Assembly: GCF_036884655.1 (NCBI RefSeq)
Contig: NC_088345.1
Span: 20,975,001-21,039,000, forward strand
From: Musa acuminata AAA Group
Taxonomy: Eukaryota > Streptophyta > Magnoliopsida > Zingiberales > Musaceae
Length of the DNA: 64,000 nt
Direction of reading: 5' to 3'
Shown: positions 1 to 10,261 of the stretch, in pieces
Layout: every line of letters begins with the position of its first letter
Numbering within the stretch: position 1 is the stretch's first letter
Translations under genes and position numbers: made by a program
The notes under the pieces: generated by a model
Seen by the model: the letters and a program-made list of their open reading frames with translations, nothing else
The model's database searches: none
Told to the model about the DNA's origin: nothing

Positions 1-1027
1 TCAACACTGAAAGGATACAGATCCACACCGAATTCTTGATCTTTTCAGTGATTCTAAGAGCTCAAATTTGTGTAAAGTCCTAAAGTTCTCCTCCTTCTGT
101 TCTTTAAGTCTTGAGTTGTAAAGAGAGGAGAGAAAGGATCTGTAAAGGTTGTCTCCTAAGCCTGTCAAAAGGAGAGAAACTGTAAAGGGCAGTTAGCCTT
201 CGCCCATTGAAGGAAGGCAGCTAGTTGACGTCGGTGACCTCGTCGGAGGAGGAAGCCAAAAGTGGAGTAGGTCAAGACTGACCGAACCACTCTAAATCTC
301 TGGTTTGCTTTTACCTTGAGCACTTTATCATTACTGCAAACCTCCTACATTGCTACTGCCCTCTGCGCCTTTACGAACGAGTTTCTAAGCTCTGATCTTT
401 CAGAATCTGCATTCAAACGTAAATCGTGTTTTCGTACGATCTTCACACTGCAGTTTACGCTTACATTCGGATTCCATTTATAACTGCAAATTGCTTTCTA
501 CGTAAAACGCTTTTCAAAGTTCAAAACTGCCTTTAGACGCAAAACTACATTTAGACGTAAAATTACGTTTAGACGTAAAACTGCGTTTAGACGCAAAACT
601 GCGTTTAGACGTAAAACTACGTTTAGACGTAAAACTGCGTTTAGACATAAAACTGCGTTTAGACGCAAAACTGCGTTTAGACGTAAAACTGCGTTTAGAC
701 GTAAAACTGCGTTTAGACGTAAAACTGTGTTTTGACGTAAAACTGTGTTTGGACGTAAAACTGAGTTTAGACGCAAACTGCGCTTAGACGCAAACTGCGC
801 TTAGACACAAACTGTGCTTAGACGCAAACTGCGCTTAGACGCAAACAGTGTTTAGACGCAAACTGCGCTTAGACGCAAAACTACGCTTAGACGCAAACTG
901 CACTGTGATTCTGCTTTTATATCGAAATCATTTTTTATCGGACGAACGCAGCTTTACCTTTTAAATTGCTGTAAGATTACCGCTGCACTAATTCACCCCC
1001 CCCCTCTTAGTGCTCTCGATCCTAACA
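1..1027 (+). repeat. 5' LTR of element A, 3' portion only
   Basis: Bases 1-1027 match 5811-6819 of the 3' LTR almost base for base; base 1 corresponds to 5811, just downstream of the LTR TATA box, so only R/U5 is in the window. It ends in CCTAACA directly before the primer-binding site. It is 18 bp longer than the matching part of the 3' LTR, equal to one repeat unit of the internal array. Confidence 0.9.
498..905 (+). repeat. 18-bp/17-bp tandem array in the R/U5 region of the 5' LTR
   Basis: Tandem copies of an 18-bp unit (GTTTAGACGTAAAACTGC and variants) pass into a 17-bp form (GCTTAGACGCAAACTGC). Units contain the imperfect palindrome GCGTTTAGACGC. Because 18 is a multiple of three, the array stays open in several frames and gives repetitive pseudo-proteins; these are not genes. 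It lies downstream of the LTR TATA box and so should be transcribed in the leader of the element RNA. Confidence 0.9.
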
Positions 1028-1029
1028 AT

Positions 1030-1041
1030 TGGTATCAGAGC
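1030..1041 (+). other. Primer-binding site, initiator tRNA-Met type
   Basis: TGGTATCAGAGC follows the LTR end by two bases. It is the usual plant copia site, complementary to the 3' end of initiator tRNA-Met, where minus-strand DNA synthesis is primed. Confidence 0.93.
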
Positions 1042-1077
1042 GGGGTATTTCTCATTTCGGATTTACACCCGAGAGAA

Positions 1078-2082
1078 ATGACTTTTCAAGAGGGCTGTTC
1101 GGTCTTTCGTCCACCGTTCTTTAACGGATTGGACTACACTTATTGGAAAACTCGAATGAGAGTTTTCTTAATTTCTCTAAATCTGGATTTATGGAATATC
1201 ATTGAAAACGGTTTTCAATTTCCCTCCAAACCGATGAACGAATGGTCGGTTTTGGAGAAGAAGAATTTGTCTTTAAACGCAAAGGCTATGAATGCCTTAT
1301 TTTGCGCATTGGACAAAAATGAGTTCAATCGGATTTCTACGTGTGAAACGGCTTTCGATATTTGGCGCACTCTTGAAATCACGCACGAGGGAACTAGTAG
1401 AGTCAAAGACTCGAAAGTTAATATTTTACTGCTTGATTTCGAGCTTTTTCATATGAAACCAAGCGAAACCGTTGTTGACATGTACACCCGTTTTACGGAT
1501 GTCGTCAATGGTTTAAAATCACTTGGTAAAAGCTTTTCGGATTTTGAACTCGTTAACAAAGTTTTGCGCTCACTTTCTAAAACTTGGGATTCAAAAGTAA
1601 CTGCTATTCAAGAATCGAAAAACTTGAACCATTTTCCACTTGAAGAACTAATTGGTTCATTGATCACATATGAAATGACGTGCAATGCACGTGAAGAACT
1701 TGAGAACCACCTTCCAAAGAACAGGAAGGATTTGGAACTCTGGACAAATGAATGCCACTTGAGCGATGACTCAAGTGATGAGGACAATGATGAACAAACC
1801 AACCTTCCAAAGAACAGGAAGGATTTGGGACATAGAACATTTGAAGACCACTCGAGCATAAGCTCAAGTGATGGTGAACTTAAACTACAAATGAAACGAA
1901 AATTAAAAAGCAAAAAGAATGGAACTACTTGCTTTAAACGCAAGAAGAAGAACAAAAATTGGGATGAATCGAGCTCATCTGAAGACGAGAAAGTCAACAA
2001 AAGCGAGGCGACAAAATACGCCTTACCAGCCTACGATGTTGAGGTAATTAAAATACCTTTGGTTTATTTTGAAATTACTTGA
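1078..2082 (+). CDS. gag: Gag polyprotein of a Sirevirus, shortened and lacking the zinc knuckle
   Basis: This open 334-residue frame starts 36 bases after the primer-binding site. Residues 1-200 match the capsid-like copia Gag domain (DUF4219/UBN2 type; DYTYWKTRM near residue 20, then ALFCALDKNEFNR and ETAFDIW) of the 527-residue Gag of element G. The C-terminal part differs. A block beginning LPKNRKD is duplicated, and the stretch where G has its CCHC knuckle (CYECKKPGHYKSDCP) is reduced to TTCFKRKKK, with no second Cys pair or His. After an acidic Ser-rich stretch the protein ends EVIKIPLVYFEIT, a tail shared with elements D and E but not with G. The frame is intact, so it could still encode a particle-forming protein. 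How RNA packaging would work without the knuckle is unknown. Confidence 0.88.
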   Translation: MTFQEGCSVFRPPFFNGLDYTYWKTRMRVFLISLNLDLWNIIENGFQFPSKPMNEWSVLEKKNLSLNAKAMNALFCALDKNEFNRISTCETAFDIWRTLEITHEGTSRVKDSKVNILLLDFELFHMKPSETVVDMYTRFTDVVNGLKSLGKSFSDFELVNKVLRSLSKTWDSKVTAIQESKNLNHFPLEELIGSLITYEMTCNAREELENHLPKNRKDLELWTNECHLSDDSSDEDNDEQTNLPKNRKDLGHRTFEDHSSISSSDGELKLQMKRKLKSKKNGTTCFKRKKKNKNWDESSSSEDEKVNKSEATKYALPAYDVEVIKIPLVYFEIT

Positions 2083-4610
2083 TGCTTTCATGATATATTT
2101 TCTTTTTTAGTTTAGAATTAATTTTCTTGAAAATTACATGTTTAAAAATAAAAATACAGAAATTATGATCATGCTGATAATTTCGAAAATAATATTATGA
2201 TAAACAAACAAAATGATTTTGATCATGGTTAAGAAGTAATAATGTGTATCATGTTTGATTAACATTGTTGAATGAAATCACGTTTGATTTAAAGTAATGC
2301 ATAAAGATGTAATATGAAATGGTTATTAACAATTTTATGCATGTGATTTTAAGTTATCCATGATCATGAGCTTGTTTGATCTTCTTGACTTAATTTCAAG
2401 ATATATAGCAAAAATCATGTTTGAATATATGAAAGTGTTAACTTCATTTTCGGATTCAGTTAACAATTGGTATCCTAACAATCGGATTTTCTCATACACT
2501 TATGAAAAATATTTTTCTAAAATGGATTTGATGAAATGATTCATGCTTATAAACTCCATCTTGAAATATGAATGATAGTGTTTTTGCTTGCAAAGATTTG
2601 TTTCACATTCATATCTCCTATGATTCGTGTGCAGAAAAAGAATTTATAAATCATAACACAATGTGATTTCTTATGCAAAAATAAAGTGCTTTTGTGATTC
2701 TTTGCTAAAGAGAATAATTATTAAAATCATGATCTTGATAACATGAAGCTCTTTATAAATCAAGATCGTTCATTATGCTCCCTACATTTATCAAAAAGGA
2801 GTTCTTCAAATGAAATGCAATTCAATGAAGTGTCATATTGATATCTTGAAACTTGGAATATTTTAAAATGTGATCTTGATAAAAATGTTTCAAGTTGCTC
2901 TTTGTACTATATCTTTTCGAATGAATCATGAGCCTTGATATCATATATTTCATAATATAAGATTTCTTTGCCTTATGTCTTGAACTTTCATGCTTATCTT
3001 AATTTGGCATATAAAGACTAAGGCATGCTTAGATGAAAAGGAATCTCTTAAAAAATGCTTTTCCCATTTGATCGAGATTAATGATTTCATGATATTTTGT
3101 GAATCTCGAAATTAATTTTAATGACTAGATTATGAATTTCAAATTAATAATTTGATTTGAATAAGTTTTATCTAAATCATAATCTTGATCTTGCAAAATT
3201 GAAGTCACAAATAATATCTTGTGGTATTCATGAATTGATACTCACAATATGAAAGCATTGATATTCATGACTTGAATTGGATTGAAACATTGTATGCTTA
3301 ATTTAATCATTCTCCTATGTTTCAAAAATTCCTTAAATGCCTTATGTGATGATTGAAAACTAATCTGCTTTATGATGAATTACGAATCATGACTTGATCT
3401 ATGATATAAATGCCTTGAAATGATTGAAATATTTAACACTTTTATGCTCTATCCCCCTACTTTCTTCTTGTTTTCAATGATAAAATGGGGAGAAGTTTTG
3501 ATCATGCATGGTAGGATATAATTTGACAAAATTGATACCATCATGATATGAAACATTAATGTAATTATGAATGGTGATATGATATCATGCATGTAATACT
3601 TCAACTTATGGTAATGATGCATGCAATGATAAAATATTCATGATGAAAAATTGTCTTGACATTCATAACTTGATTATTCATCATTTGTCATGATTTTGAA
3701 ATCGTTGTAAAAGGAAAAGAGAACTACAAAACTGTATTCTCTCTTTCTTTTTTACAATGACAAAGGGGGAGATAGCTAGCTTGTACAAGTCAAGAAGATG
3801 CAAAAACTTGATTGCTAGCTTGCCTATCTTAAGTAGCAAAGAATGCTAACTTGCTTATTTCAAGAAGATAAATTGTCTTCTTGAACATCACTATCTTGAA
3901 TATCTCAAGAAGCAAAACTTGCAACTTGCACATTGCAATAGGAAGCAAGAATCATGAGCTTACACAAGAAAGCTATCTTGCATGTGCTTTCGAAACAATT
4001 GCTAGCTTGTTGGTCTAAAGAGAAGCAAAAAGTTGCTATCTCAAAAGAAGAAAATGTGCTATCTTGCCTATCTCAAGAGGCAAAAATGCTAACTTACGCA
4101 TCTAGCAAAATGAGCAAAATTTTCAAGAAGCAAGAGTTGCCTTCTTGAACATCTCCAATTTGCTAGCTTGCATAATATAGAACTTGCTATCTTGAACATT
4201 ACCAAAAGTGCTATCTTATATGCTATAAAACTTGCATATCTAAAACTTGATAGCATGAATGTTCTAAGCATGATATAACACTTGCTAAATCTTCTAGCTC
4301 CAAGATTGCATGATGATAAAACTTGATACTATGTTTTTCATGCAATGAGTTAAATCAATATCACAAACACTTGATTGTGATACTTCTCCTTTTTGTTGAT
4401 GACAAAGGGGGAGAAGTATGTTGATGAAAGTATGTTGATGACATGACATGTGATGCATAAGTTTATGCATATGCTCATGTTGACGTGTTGCAAGTATTCA
4501 TGAGGAATATTGCAATGACTTGAATTCAGTTTGAATTCAAGGTTCTATCAATATGGCATATAGATAGGGGGAGTTAAGGACAACTCCTTTATCAATTGAT
4601 TGTCATCATC
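2083..4610 (+). other. AT-rich non-coding interior of element A with repeated polypurine tracts
   Basis: No open frame of note is present and no pol or envelope-like gene can be seen. Polypurine tracts of the form GACAAAGGGGGAGA recur near 3477-3494, 3755-3774, 4399-4416 and 4565-4575 before the functional tract. Between about 3775 and 4310 the short motif TTGCTAGCTTGC, centred on the palindrome GCTAGC, recurs many times in degenerate form. Sireviruses as a group are known for multiple polypurine tracts in this position. Confidence 0.8.
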
Positions 4611-4624
4611 AAAAAGGGGGAGAT
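4611..4624 (+). other. Polypurine tract adjoining the 3' LTR of element A
   Basis: AAAAAGGGGGAGAT immediately precedes TGTTGAATC, the first bases of the 3' LTR. This is the expected plus-strand primer. Confidence 0.9.
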
Positions 4625-5149
4625 TGTTGAATCTCGGATTTTGATGATGAAGTCAATTGTCATTTGTTATCTAATCTGTGTTGAGATAAGTGTGCAGGAT
4701 TAACTACGATGAGAGTAAGACAAGCAGCAGGTGTTGCGCCGGAGTCAAGATCATGATCACGTTGGGAGTTCGAGAGTTCGACGGAAGTTCAGACGGTCGT
4801 CGGAGGTTCAGCGAGAACAGATCCGAGAAGTCCAGAAGCTTGCCAAGCGAAGCTCGTCGGAACTCGCCAAGTGGATCGTCGCAAAGTCCAGGAGTATGCC
4901 GGATGTCCGCAGAAGGATCACCGAGGGTTTATCGGATGATCGACGGAAGTTCGCCGGAAACTCGCCGGAAGAAGCGATTGACGCATCGGAGCAAAGCTGC
5001 AGGAGTTGTCTTAGAGTTAATCATAGTTAGCACGATGATTAAGCTTGAAAATGGGAGGTGATCCCATTAGCTTAATCTTGGGGCAATTGGGCCCCTGAAA
5101 AGATTCAAATTGGGCCGAATGGAGCGAACCATTCGGACCCTGATTGCAC

Positions 5150-5735
5150 CAGGCGGTGCAACCTCCTAGGCCAGGAGGTGCAACCGCCTAGGCCAGGAGG
5201 TGCAACCGCCTGGGCTGCGGGACTGGGCGGTGCAACCGCCCCAGCCAGGCGGTGCAACCGCCCAGGCCATGTCTTCCAGCGGGACTGGGCGGTGCAACCG
5301 CCCCAGCCAAGAGGTGCAACCGCCCAGGGCTCAGTCTCCAAGCGAGACTGGGCGGTGCAACCTCCTCTGTCAAGAGGTAGCACCGCCAGAGCTCAAGTTT
5401 CGAGCTCTGCCAAGAGGTGCAACCACTGAGCTCGGTCTTCGAGCTCTGGCAGAGAGGTGCAACCTCTTTGAACAGGAGATGCATCGCTTGAGCTCGGTCT
5501 TCGAGCTCTGGCAGAGAGGTGCAACCACCTCTGGCAGAGAGGTGCATCAGCCTGAGCTCAGTTTCGAGCTCTGCCAGGTGATGCAACCACCGAGCTCAGA
5601 CTTCGAGCTCTGCCAGGCGATGCAACCACTGAGCTCAGTCTTCGAGCTCTGGCAGAGAGGTGCAATCGCCTGAGCTCAGTCTTCGAGCTCTGCCAGGCGG
5701 TGCCACCTCTCCAGTCAAGAGGTGCAACCGCCTGA
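5150..5735 (+). repeat. GC-rich palindromic repeat cluster in U3 of element A
   Basis: Two interleaved motifs recur. One is GGCGGTGCAACCGCC, a hairpin with perfect 6-bp arms around GCA. The other is GAGCTC-bounded, of the form GAGCTCGGTCTTCGAGCTC. GC content is far above the surrounding AT-rich DNA. Lying directly upstream of the TATA box, they could bind host factors or attract methylation; that role is inference. Confidence 0.85.
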
Positions 5736-5792
5736 TCCCGGAATTCCGGGATGTGATCGTTTTGAGCTCCAAATTTGAATTGGGTTGGGGCC

Positions 5793-5799
5793 TATAAAT
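5793..5799 (+). promoter_or_regulatory. TATA box of element A 3' LTR
   Basis: TATAAAT in the context GGGGCCTATAAATACCCC. The same context is found in the LTRs of element G on the other strand. Transcription would start some 25-35 bases downstream, close to the base matching position 1 of the window. Confidence 0.75.
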
Positions 5800-6307
5800 A
5801 CCCCACCCATTCAACACTGAAAGGATACAGATCCACACCGAATTCTTGATCTTTTCAGTGATTCTAAGAGCTCAAATTTGTGTAAAGTCCTAAAGTTCTC
5901 CTCCTTTTGTTCTTTAAGTCTTGAGTTGTAAAGAGAGGAGAGAAAGGATCTGTAAAGGTTGTCTCCTAAGCCTGTCAAAAGGAGAGAAACTGTAAAGGGC
6001 AGTTAGCCTTCGCCCATTGAAGGAAGGCAGCTAGTTGACGTCGGTGACCTCGTCGGAGGAGGAAGCCAAAAGTGGAGTAGGTCAAGACTGACCGAACCAC
6101 TCTAAATCTCTGGTTTGCTTTTACCTTGAGCACTTTATCATTACTGCAAACCTCCTACATTGCTACTGCCCTCTGCGCCTTTACGAACGAGTTTCTAAGC
6201 TCTGATCTTTCAGAATCTGCATTCAAACGTAAATCGTGTTTTCGTACGATCTTCACACTGCAGTTTACGCTTACATTTGGATTCTATTTATAACTGCAAA
6301 TTGCTTT

Positions 6308-6700
6308 CTACGTAAAACGCTTTTCAAAGTTCAAAACTGCCTTTAGACGCAAAACTACATTTAGACGTAAAATTACGTTTAGACGTAAAACTGCGTTTAT
6401 ACGCAAAACTGCGTTTAGACGTAAAACTGCGTTTAGACGTAAAACTGCGTTTAGACGCAAAACTGCGTTTTGACGCAAAACTGCGTTTAGACGTAAAACT
6501 GCGTTTTGACGTAAAACTGCGTTTTGACGTAAAACTGCGTTTGGACGTAAAACTGAGTTTAGACGCAAACTGCGCTTAGACGCAAACTGCGCTTAGACGC
6601 AAACTGTGCTTAGACGCAAACTGCGCTTAGACGCAAACAGTGTTTAGACGCAAACTGCGCTTAGACGCAAAACTGCGCTTAGACGCAAACTGCACTGTGA
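6308..6700 (+). repeat. 18-bp/17-bp tandem array in the 3' LTR
   Basis: This is the counterpart of the array at 498-905, with the same two unit types and several base differences. It is one unit shorter than the copy in the 5' LTR. Confidence 0.88.
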
Positions 6701-6819
6701 TTCTGCTTTTATATCGAAATCATTTTTTATCGGACGAACGCAGCTTTAGCTTTTAAATTGCTGTAAGATTACCGCTGCACTAATTCACCCCCCCCCTCTT
6801 AGTGCTCTCGATCCTAACA

Positions 6820-9245
6820 CTCGCTACTTGGCTCGACTTCTAGATCTGTGATGAATTTCTTCATCCAAACTCCCTCCTTTGCTGCCTCTACTGTAGTAAT
6901 ATACTTTGCCTCTTTGGTCGAGTCAACAATATTATCTTACTTGGAACTCTTCTAGCATACTACACCTCCATTCAAGGTGTACACATACTCTGAATTTGAC
7001 TTGCTATCATCGGTATCAGACTGAAAACTCGAGTCCATGTAGCCTTCAACCTTGAGGCTACTACCTCCATATACTAGTAAAAGATCCTTAGTCCTTCTCA
7101 AGTACTTAAAGATACACTTTACAACTTTCCAGTGCACCATGCCTGGATTCGCCTGATACCTGCTTGTGACACTCAAAGCATACGCTATATCAAGCCTAGT
7201 ATATAGCATGATATATATGATAGACCCTATTACTGATGCATAGGGTATCCTATCTATATTCACCCTTTCTTCAAGAGTCTTTGGGGACATACTCCTAGAA
7301 AGCGATATCCCATGTCTCATCGGTATGAGATGTCTCTTAAAATTTTTCATGCTAAACCATTTGACAATGGTTTCTATGTACTTGGACTGGGACAAACCAA
7401 GCATCCTCTTGGATCTATCTCTATAGATCTGAATCCCCAAGATATAGGATGCTTCTCCTAAGTCCTTCATGGAAAAGTGTCTAGATAACCAATCCTTTAC
7501 TATTGATAGCATTCCTACATCATTCCCAATGATCATGATGTCATCCACATATAACACCGAAAAGGTGATAGTGCTCCCACTTACCTTCCTGTGCACACAA
7601 GGCTCATCTTCATTTTTAACGAAGTCATAAGATCTGACTGCCTCATCAAATCTTATGTTCCAACTTCGGAAAATTTACTTTAGTCCATAAAAGGATCTAA
7701 ACAACCTGCACACCTTGTCTGGGTAGTCCTTGGACACAAATCTCTCGGGTTGTATCATATGCACTGCCTCCTCGAGGTTTCCATTGAGAAATGCAGTTTT
7801 TACATCCATCGACCAGATCTCATAATCATAGTGTGATATAATAGCCAATATAATTCGGATGAAATTTTAGCATTGCTACGGGAGAGAAGGTTTCGTCATA
7901 GTCAACATCTTGCCTTCGACGATACCCCTTAGCCACTAGCCTTGCTTTATAGGTCTCTATCTTTCCATCTACTCCGATCTTTTTCTTAAAGATCCACTTG
8001 CAACCGATGGGTACAATACCTTCGGGCACATCAACTAGGTTCTAAACCTTGTTGGAGTACATAGAATCCATCTCAGAATTCATGACTTCTTACTACTTCC
8101 TGGAGTCTATACTCATAATAGTCTTCTCGTAGGTCTGATGATCAATGTCCTCAATATCCTCTCCTCTAATATGTTTCATATATCTCTCAAGAGGATTGGA
8201 TACTCTACCGGACCTACGTAAAGTTGGAACTTACGTATTAGGTACTTGAACAGACTCGAGCTATAGAGTGGTGCTTGAGTTAGGTTCTCCAACCTCGCTC
8301 AACTCTATAATGCTCCCACTATCTCCGTCAAGAATATGTTCCTTCTCAAGGAACACTACTCTCTTAGCTACAAAGATCTTTTGGTCCTCGAGATGATAGA
8401 AATAATATCCACAAGTTTCCTTGGGGTATCCCACGAACTTGCATCGCTCTATCCTCGATTATATATTATCGGGGTTGTGTCTTTTAACGTGAGCAGGGTA
8501 GCCCCAAATCTTAACAACCTTAAGATCGGGCTTCTTCCCTTTCCATATCTCATATGGTGTAGACACTACCGACTTAGTTGGAACTCTGTTCAGAAGGTAA
8601 GCTGCGGTCTCTAGGGCATATCCCCAGAATAAGATAGGTAGGTTAGCGAAACTCATCGTGGACCGTACCATGTTTAACAGCATACGATTCCTCCTTTCAA
8701 ACACACCATTGAGCTGAGGTGTATAAGGAGGTATCCATTGGGCTAATATCCCATGGTCCTTGAGGAACTACTTAAACTCTATACTTAAGTACTCATCTCC
8801 TCGATCTAATCGAAGAGTCTTGATACTCTTTCTAGTCTGGTTCTCCACTTCATTCTTATACTCTTTGAATTTCTCAAAGGCCTTGGACTTGTACTTCATT
8901 AAGTACACATATCCATACCTTGAGAAATCATCAATAAAGATAATGAAGTAGGAGTAACCACCAATGACATGAGTTGATATGGGTCCACATACATCACTAT
9001 GTATGTGTTCCAGCAGCTCAGTGGCTCTCTCTCCAATTCAACTAAATGGAGAGTTGGTCAGTTTTCCACAAAGGTAAGGCCCACAAATTACATATGACTC
9101 ATAGTCAAATGGATCTAGATATCCATCCTTAAGTAACTTTTGAATCCTTCCCTCATGGATGTGACCTAGCCTACAATGCCATAGTAAGAGGATGACATCC
9201 TGAACATTAGGATTGATATAGGAATGCTCTCCATAATAAATGCTT
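6820..9245 (-). pseudogene. pol: Angela pol remnant: pre-integrase, integrase, reverse transcriptase, RNase H
   Basis: Reading leftwards on the minus strand: a pre-integrase motif (LWHCRLGHIHEGRIQ, about 9170-9120), integrase C-terminal parts (MFERRNRMLLNMVRS, 8704-8459), the start of reverse transcriptase ([15 protein letters not shown], 8029-7826), the YVDD catalytic motif in LYVDDIMIIGND and RNase H (7596-6952), cut off at 6820 by element A. Stops and frameshifts separate these blocks, so no functional polyprotein can be made. The gag end is missing and its place is taken by the inverted second half. Confidence 0.85.
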
Positions 9246-10150
9246 AGTTATCTAGATATTTCTCTATGAAGGACTTAGGGGAAGCATCCTATATCTTGGG
9301 GATTCAGATCTATAGAGATATATCTAAGAGGATGCTTGTCTTGTCTCAATCCAAGCACATAGACTTAGTTGTCAAAAGGTTTGGCATGAAAAATTCCAAC
9401 ATATGTCTCATACCGATGAGACATGAGATATCGCTTTCTAGGAGTATGTCCCCATAGACTCCTTTAGAAAGCATATATATGGATAAGATACTCTAAGCCT
9501 CAATGATAGGGTTTATCATGTATGCTATGCTATGTACCAAGCCTAATATAGCATATGCTATGAGTGTCACGAGTAGGTATCAGGCTTGGAACACTGGAAA
9601 GCAGTAAAGTATATCCTTAAATACTTGAGAAGGACTAAGGACCTTTTACTGATATATAGAGTTAGTGGCCTCAGGGTTGAGGACTACACGAACTCGAGTT
9701 TCCAATCCGATGTTAATGATAGCAAGTCTAATTTAGGGTATGTGTTCACCTTGAATAGAGAAGTAGTATGCTGGAAGAGTTCCAAACAAGATACTACTGC
9801 TGACTCAACCATAGCAATAGAGTATATTGCTGCGGTAGAGGTAACAAAGGAGGGAGTCAGGATGATGAAGTTTATCACAGATTTGGGAGTCATGCTGAGT
9901 AGTGAGAAGCTAATTCTCTTATATTATGATAATTACATGACGATTGCTCAAATGAGAGAACCCGGGTCTCACTAGAAACGTTTTGAGGAGATTCTAGCTT
10001 ATTAGAGAGATTATAGCCTGAGGAGATGTAGTAGTGGAAAGAGTTTTATCCAAAGATAACATCGTAGATTCATTAACAAAGTCATTATCTTATATTGTCT
10101 TTGAGTATCACAGGGGTCTGATGGGGATCAGATACATAGGTGATTGGCTT
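9243..10150 (+). pseudogene. pol: Second Angela reverse transcriptase/RNase H fragment, opposite strand
   Basis: It begins in the middle of reverse transcriptase, after the YVDD region, with MKDLGEASYILGIQIYRD (9266 onward). It continues through RNase H (YLRRTKDLLLIY and WKSSKQDTTADSTIAIEY, 9586-9975) to degenerate C-terminal sequence. Several in-frame stops are present. It resembles the minus-strand copy at 6952-7480 closely but not identically (for example MKNSNICLIPMRHE against MKNFKRHLIPMRHG), so the two are either diverged duplicates or come from two insertions. Confidence 0.82.
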
Positions 10151-10151
10151 T

Positions 10152-10255
10152 AGGACAAGTGGGAGATTATTAGTCATAGGTGCCTTGTAAGCCAATCATA
10201 TGAGTGATGACATATGTGATATGATATACATTCCTTTTGTTTATTATATTATTTG
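10152..10255 (+). repeat. Polypurine tract and start of the Angela 3' LTR
   Basis: GGACAAGTGGGAGAT (10153-10167) is followed by TATTAGTCATAGGTGCC, the usual Angela LTR start with one change from TGTTAG. The LTR breaks off near 10255, where Sirevirus B sequence begins. Confidence 0.75.
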
Positions 10256-10261
10256 CACATA

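Larger units (their letters stand above)
1..6819 (+). mobile_element. Element A: gag-only (non-autonomous) Sirevirus-type Ty1-copia retrotransposon
   Basis: The element shows, in order, the end of a 5' LTR (cut by the window edge), a primer-binding site, an open gag, about 2.5 kb of AT-rich non-coding DNA with several polypurine tracts, a final polypurine tract and a complete 3' LTR of 2195 bp. No protease, integrase, reverse transcriptase or RNase H is present, so it could move only with proteins supplied in trans. Its LTR is almost the same as that of the complete element G (37373-47594), read on the opposite strand. Its right end lies in the RNase H region of an Angela element; the candidate target duplication CTCGC (6820-6824) cannot be confirmed because the left end is outside the window. 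Confidence 0.88.
4625..6819 (+). repeat. 3' LTR of element A (complete)
   Basis: It runs from TGTTGAATCTCGG to CTCGATCCTAACA, 2195 bp. Inside it are a U3 with GC-rich palindromic repeats (5150-5735), a TATA box (5793-5799), a transcribed 18-bp array and a poly-C run near the 3' end. Its first several hundred bases are nearly identical to the reverse complement of the LTRs of element G. An open frame of 123 codons at 4690-5061 is also present in those LTRs but falls in U3 and is not credited as a gene. Confidence 0.92.
6820..10255. mobile_element. Angela-lineage Ty1-copia remnant in inverted halves
   Basis: The left part (6820 to about 9245) reads on the minus strand from pre-integrase through integrase, reverse transcriptase and RNase H. 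The right part (about 9243 to 10255) reads on the plus strand from reverse transcriptase through RNase H to a polypurine tract and the start of an LTR. The two meet head to head near 9245, so the reverse transcriptase/RNase H section is present twice in opposite orientation. The lineage call rests on MKDLGEASYILGIQIYRD, the LPMRHGISLS-type block and the AAGTGGGAGATT polypurine tract, all typical of Angela/BARE elements. Confidence 0.82.

Noticed and set aside
498..776. Long repetitive minus-strand frames in LTR arrays (also 6308-6568, 37502-37825, 45401-45742 and the opposite frames)
   Set aside because: The 18-bp unit is a multiple of three, so any frame without a stop in one unit stays open. 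The repetitive Arg/Leu/Asn or Arg/Lys/Phe products are composition effects.
498..905. CRISPR-like array
   Set aside because: There are no spacers. The units are contiguous tandem repeats in a plant LTR.
2083..4610. Envelope-like gene in the interior of element A
   Set aside because: Some Sireviruses carry one here, but no frame longer than about 64 codons exists and none has a membrane-protein layout.
4690..5061. 123-codon frame in U3, also found in the LTRs of G (39610-39362, 47527-47279)
   Set aside because: It is conserved only because the LTRs are nearly identical, lies upstream of the LTR promoter, and overlaps other frames of equal quality.
5105..5673. Overlapping frames on both strands in the U3 GC-rich cluster, and their counterparts at 38456-39284 and 46392-47201
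   Set aside because: They follow the short palindromic repeats, are open in several frames at once and lie upstream of the LTR TATA box.
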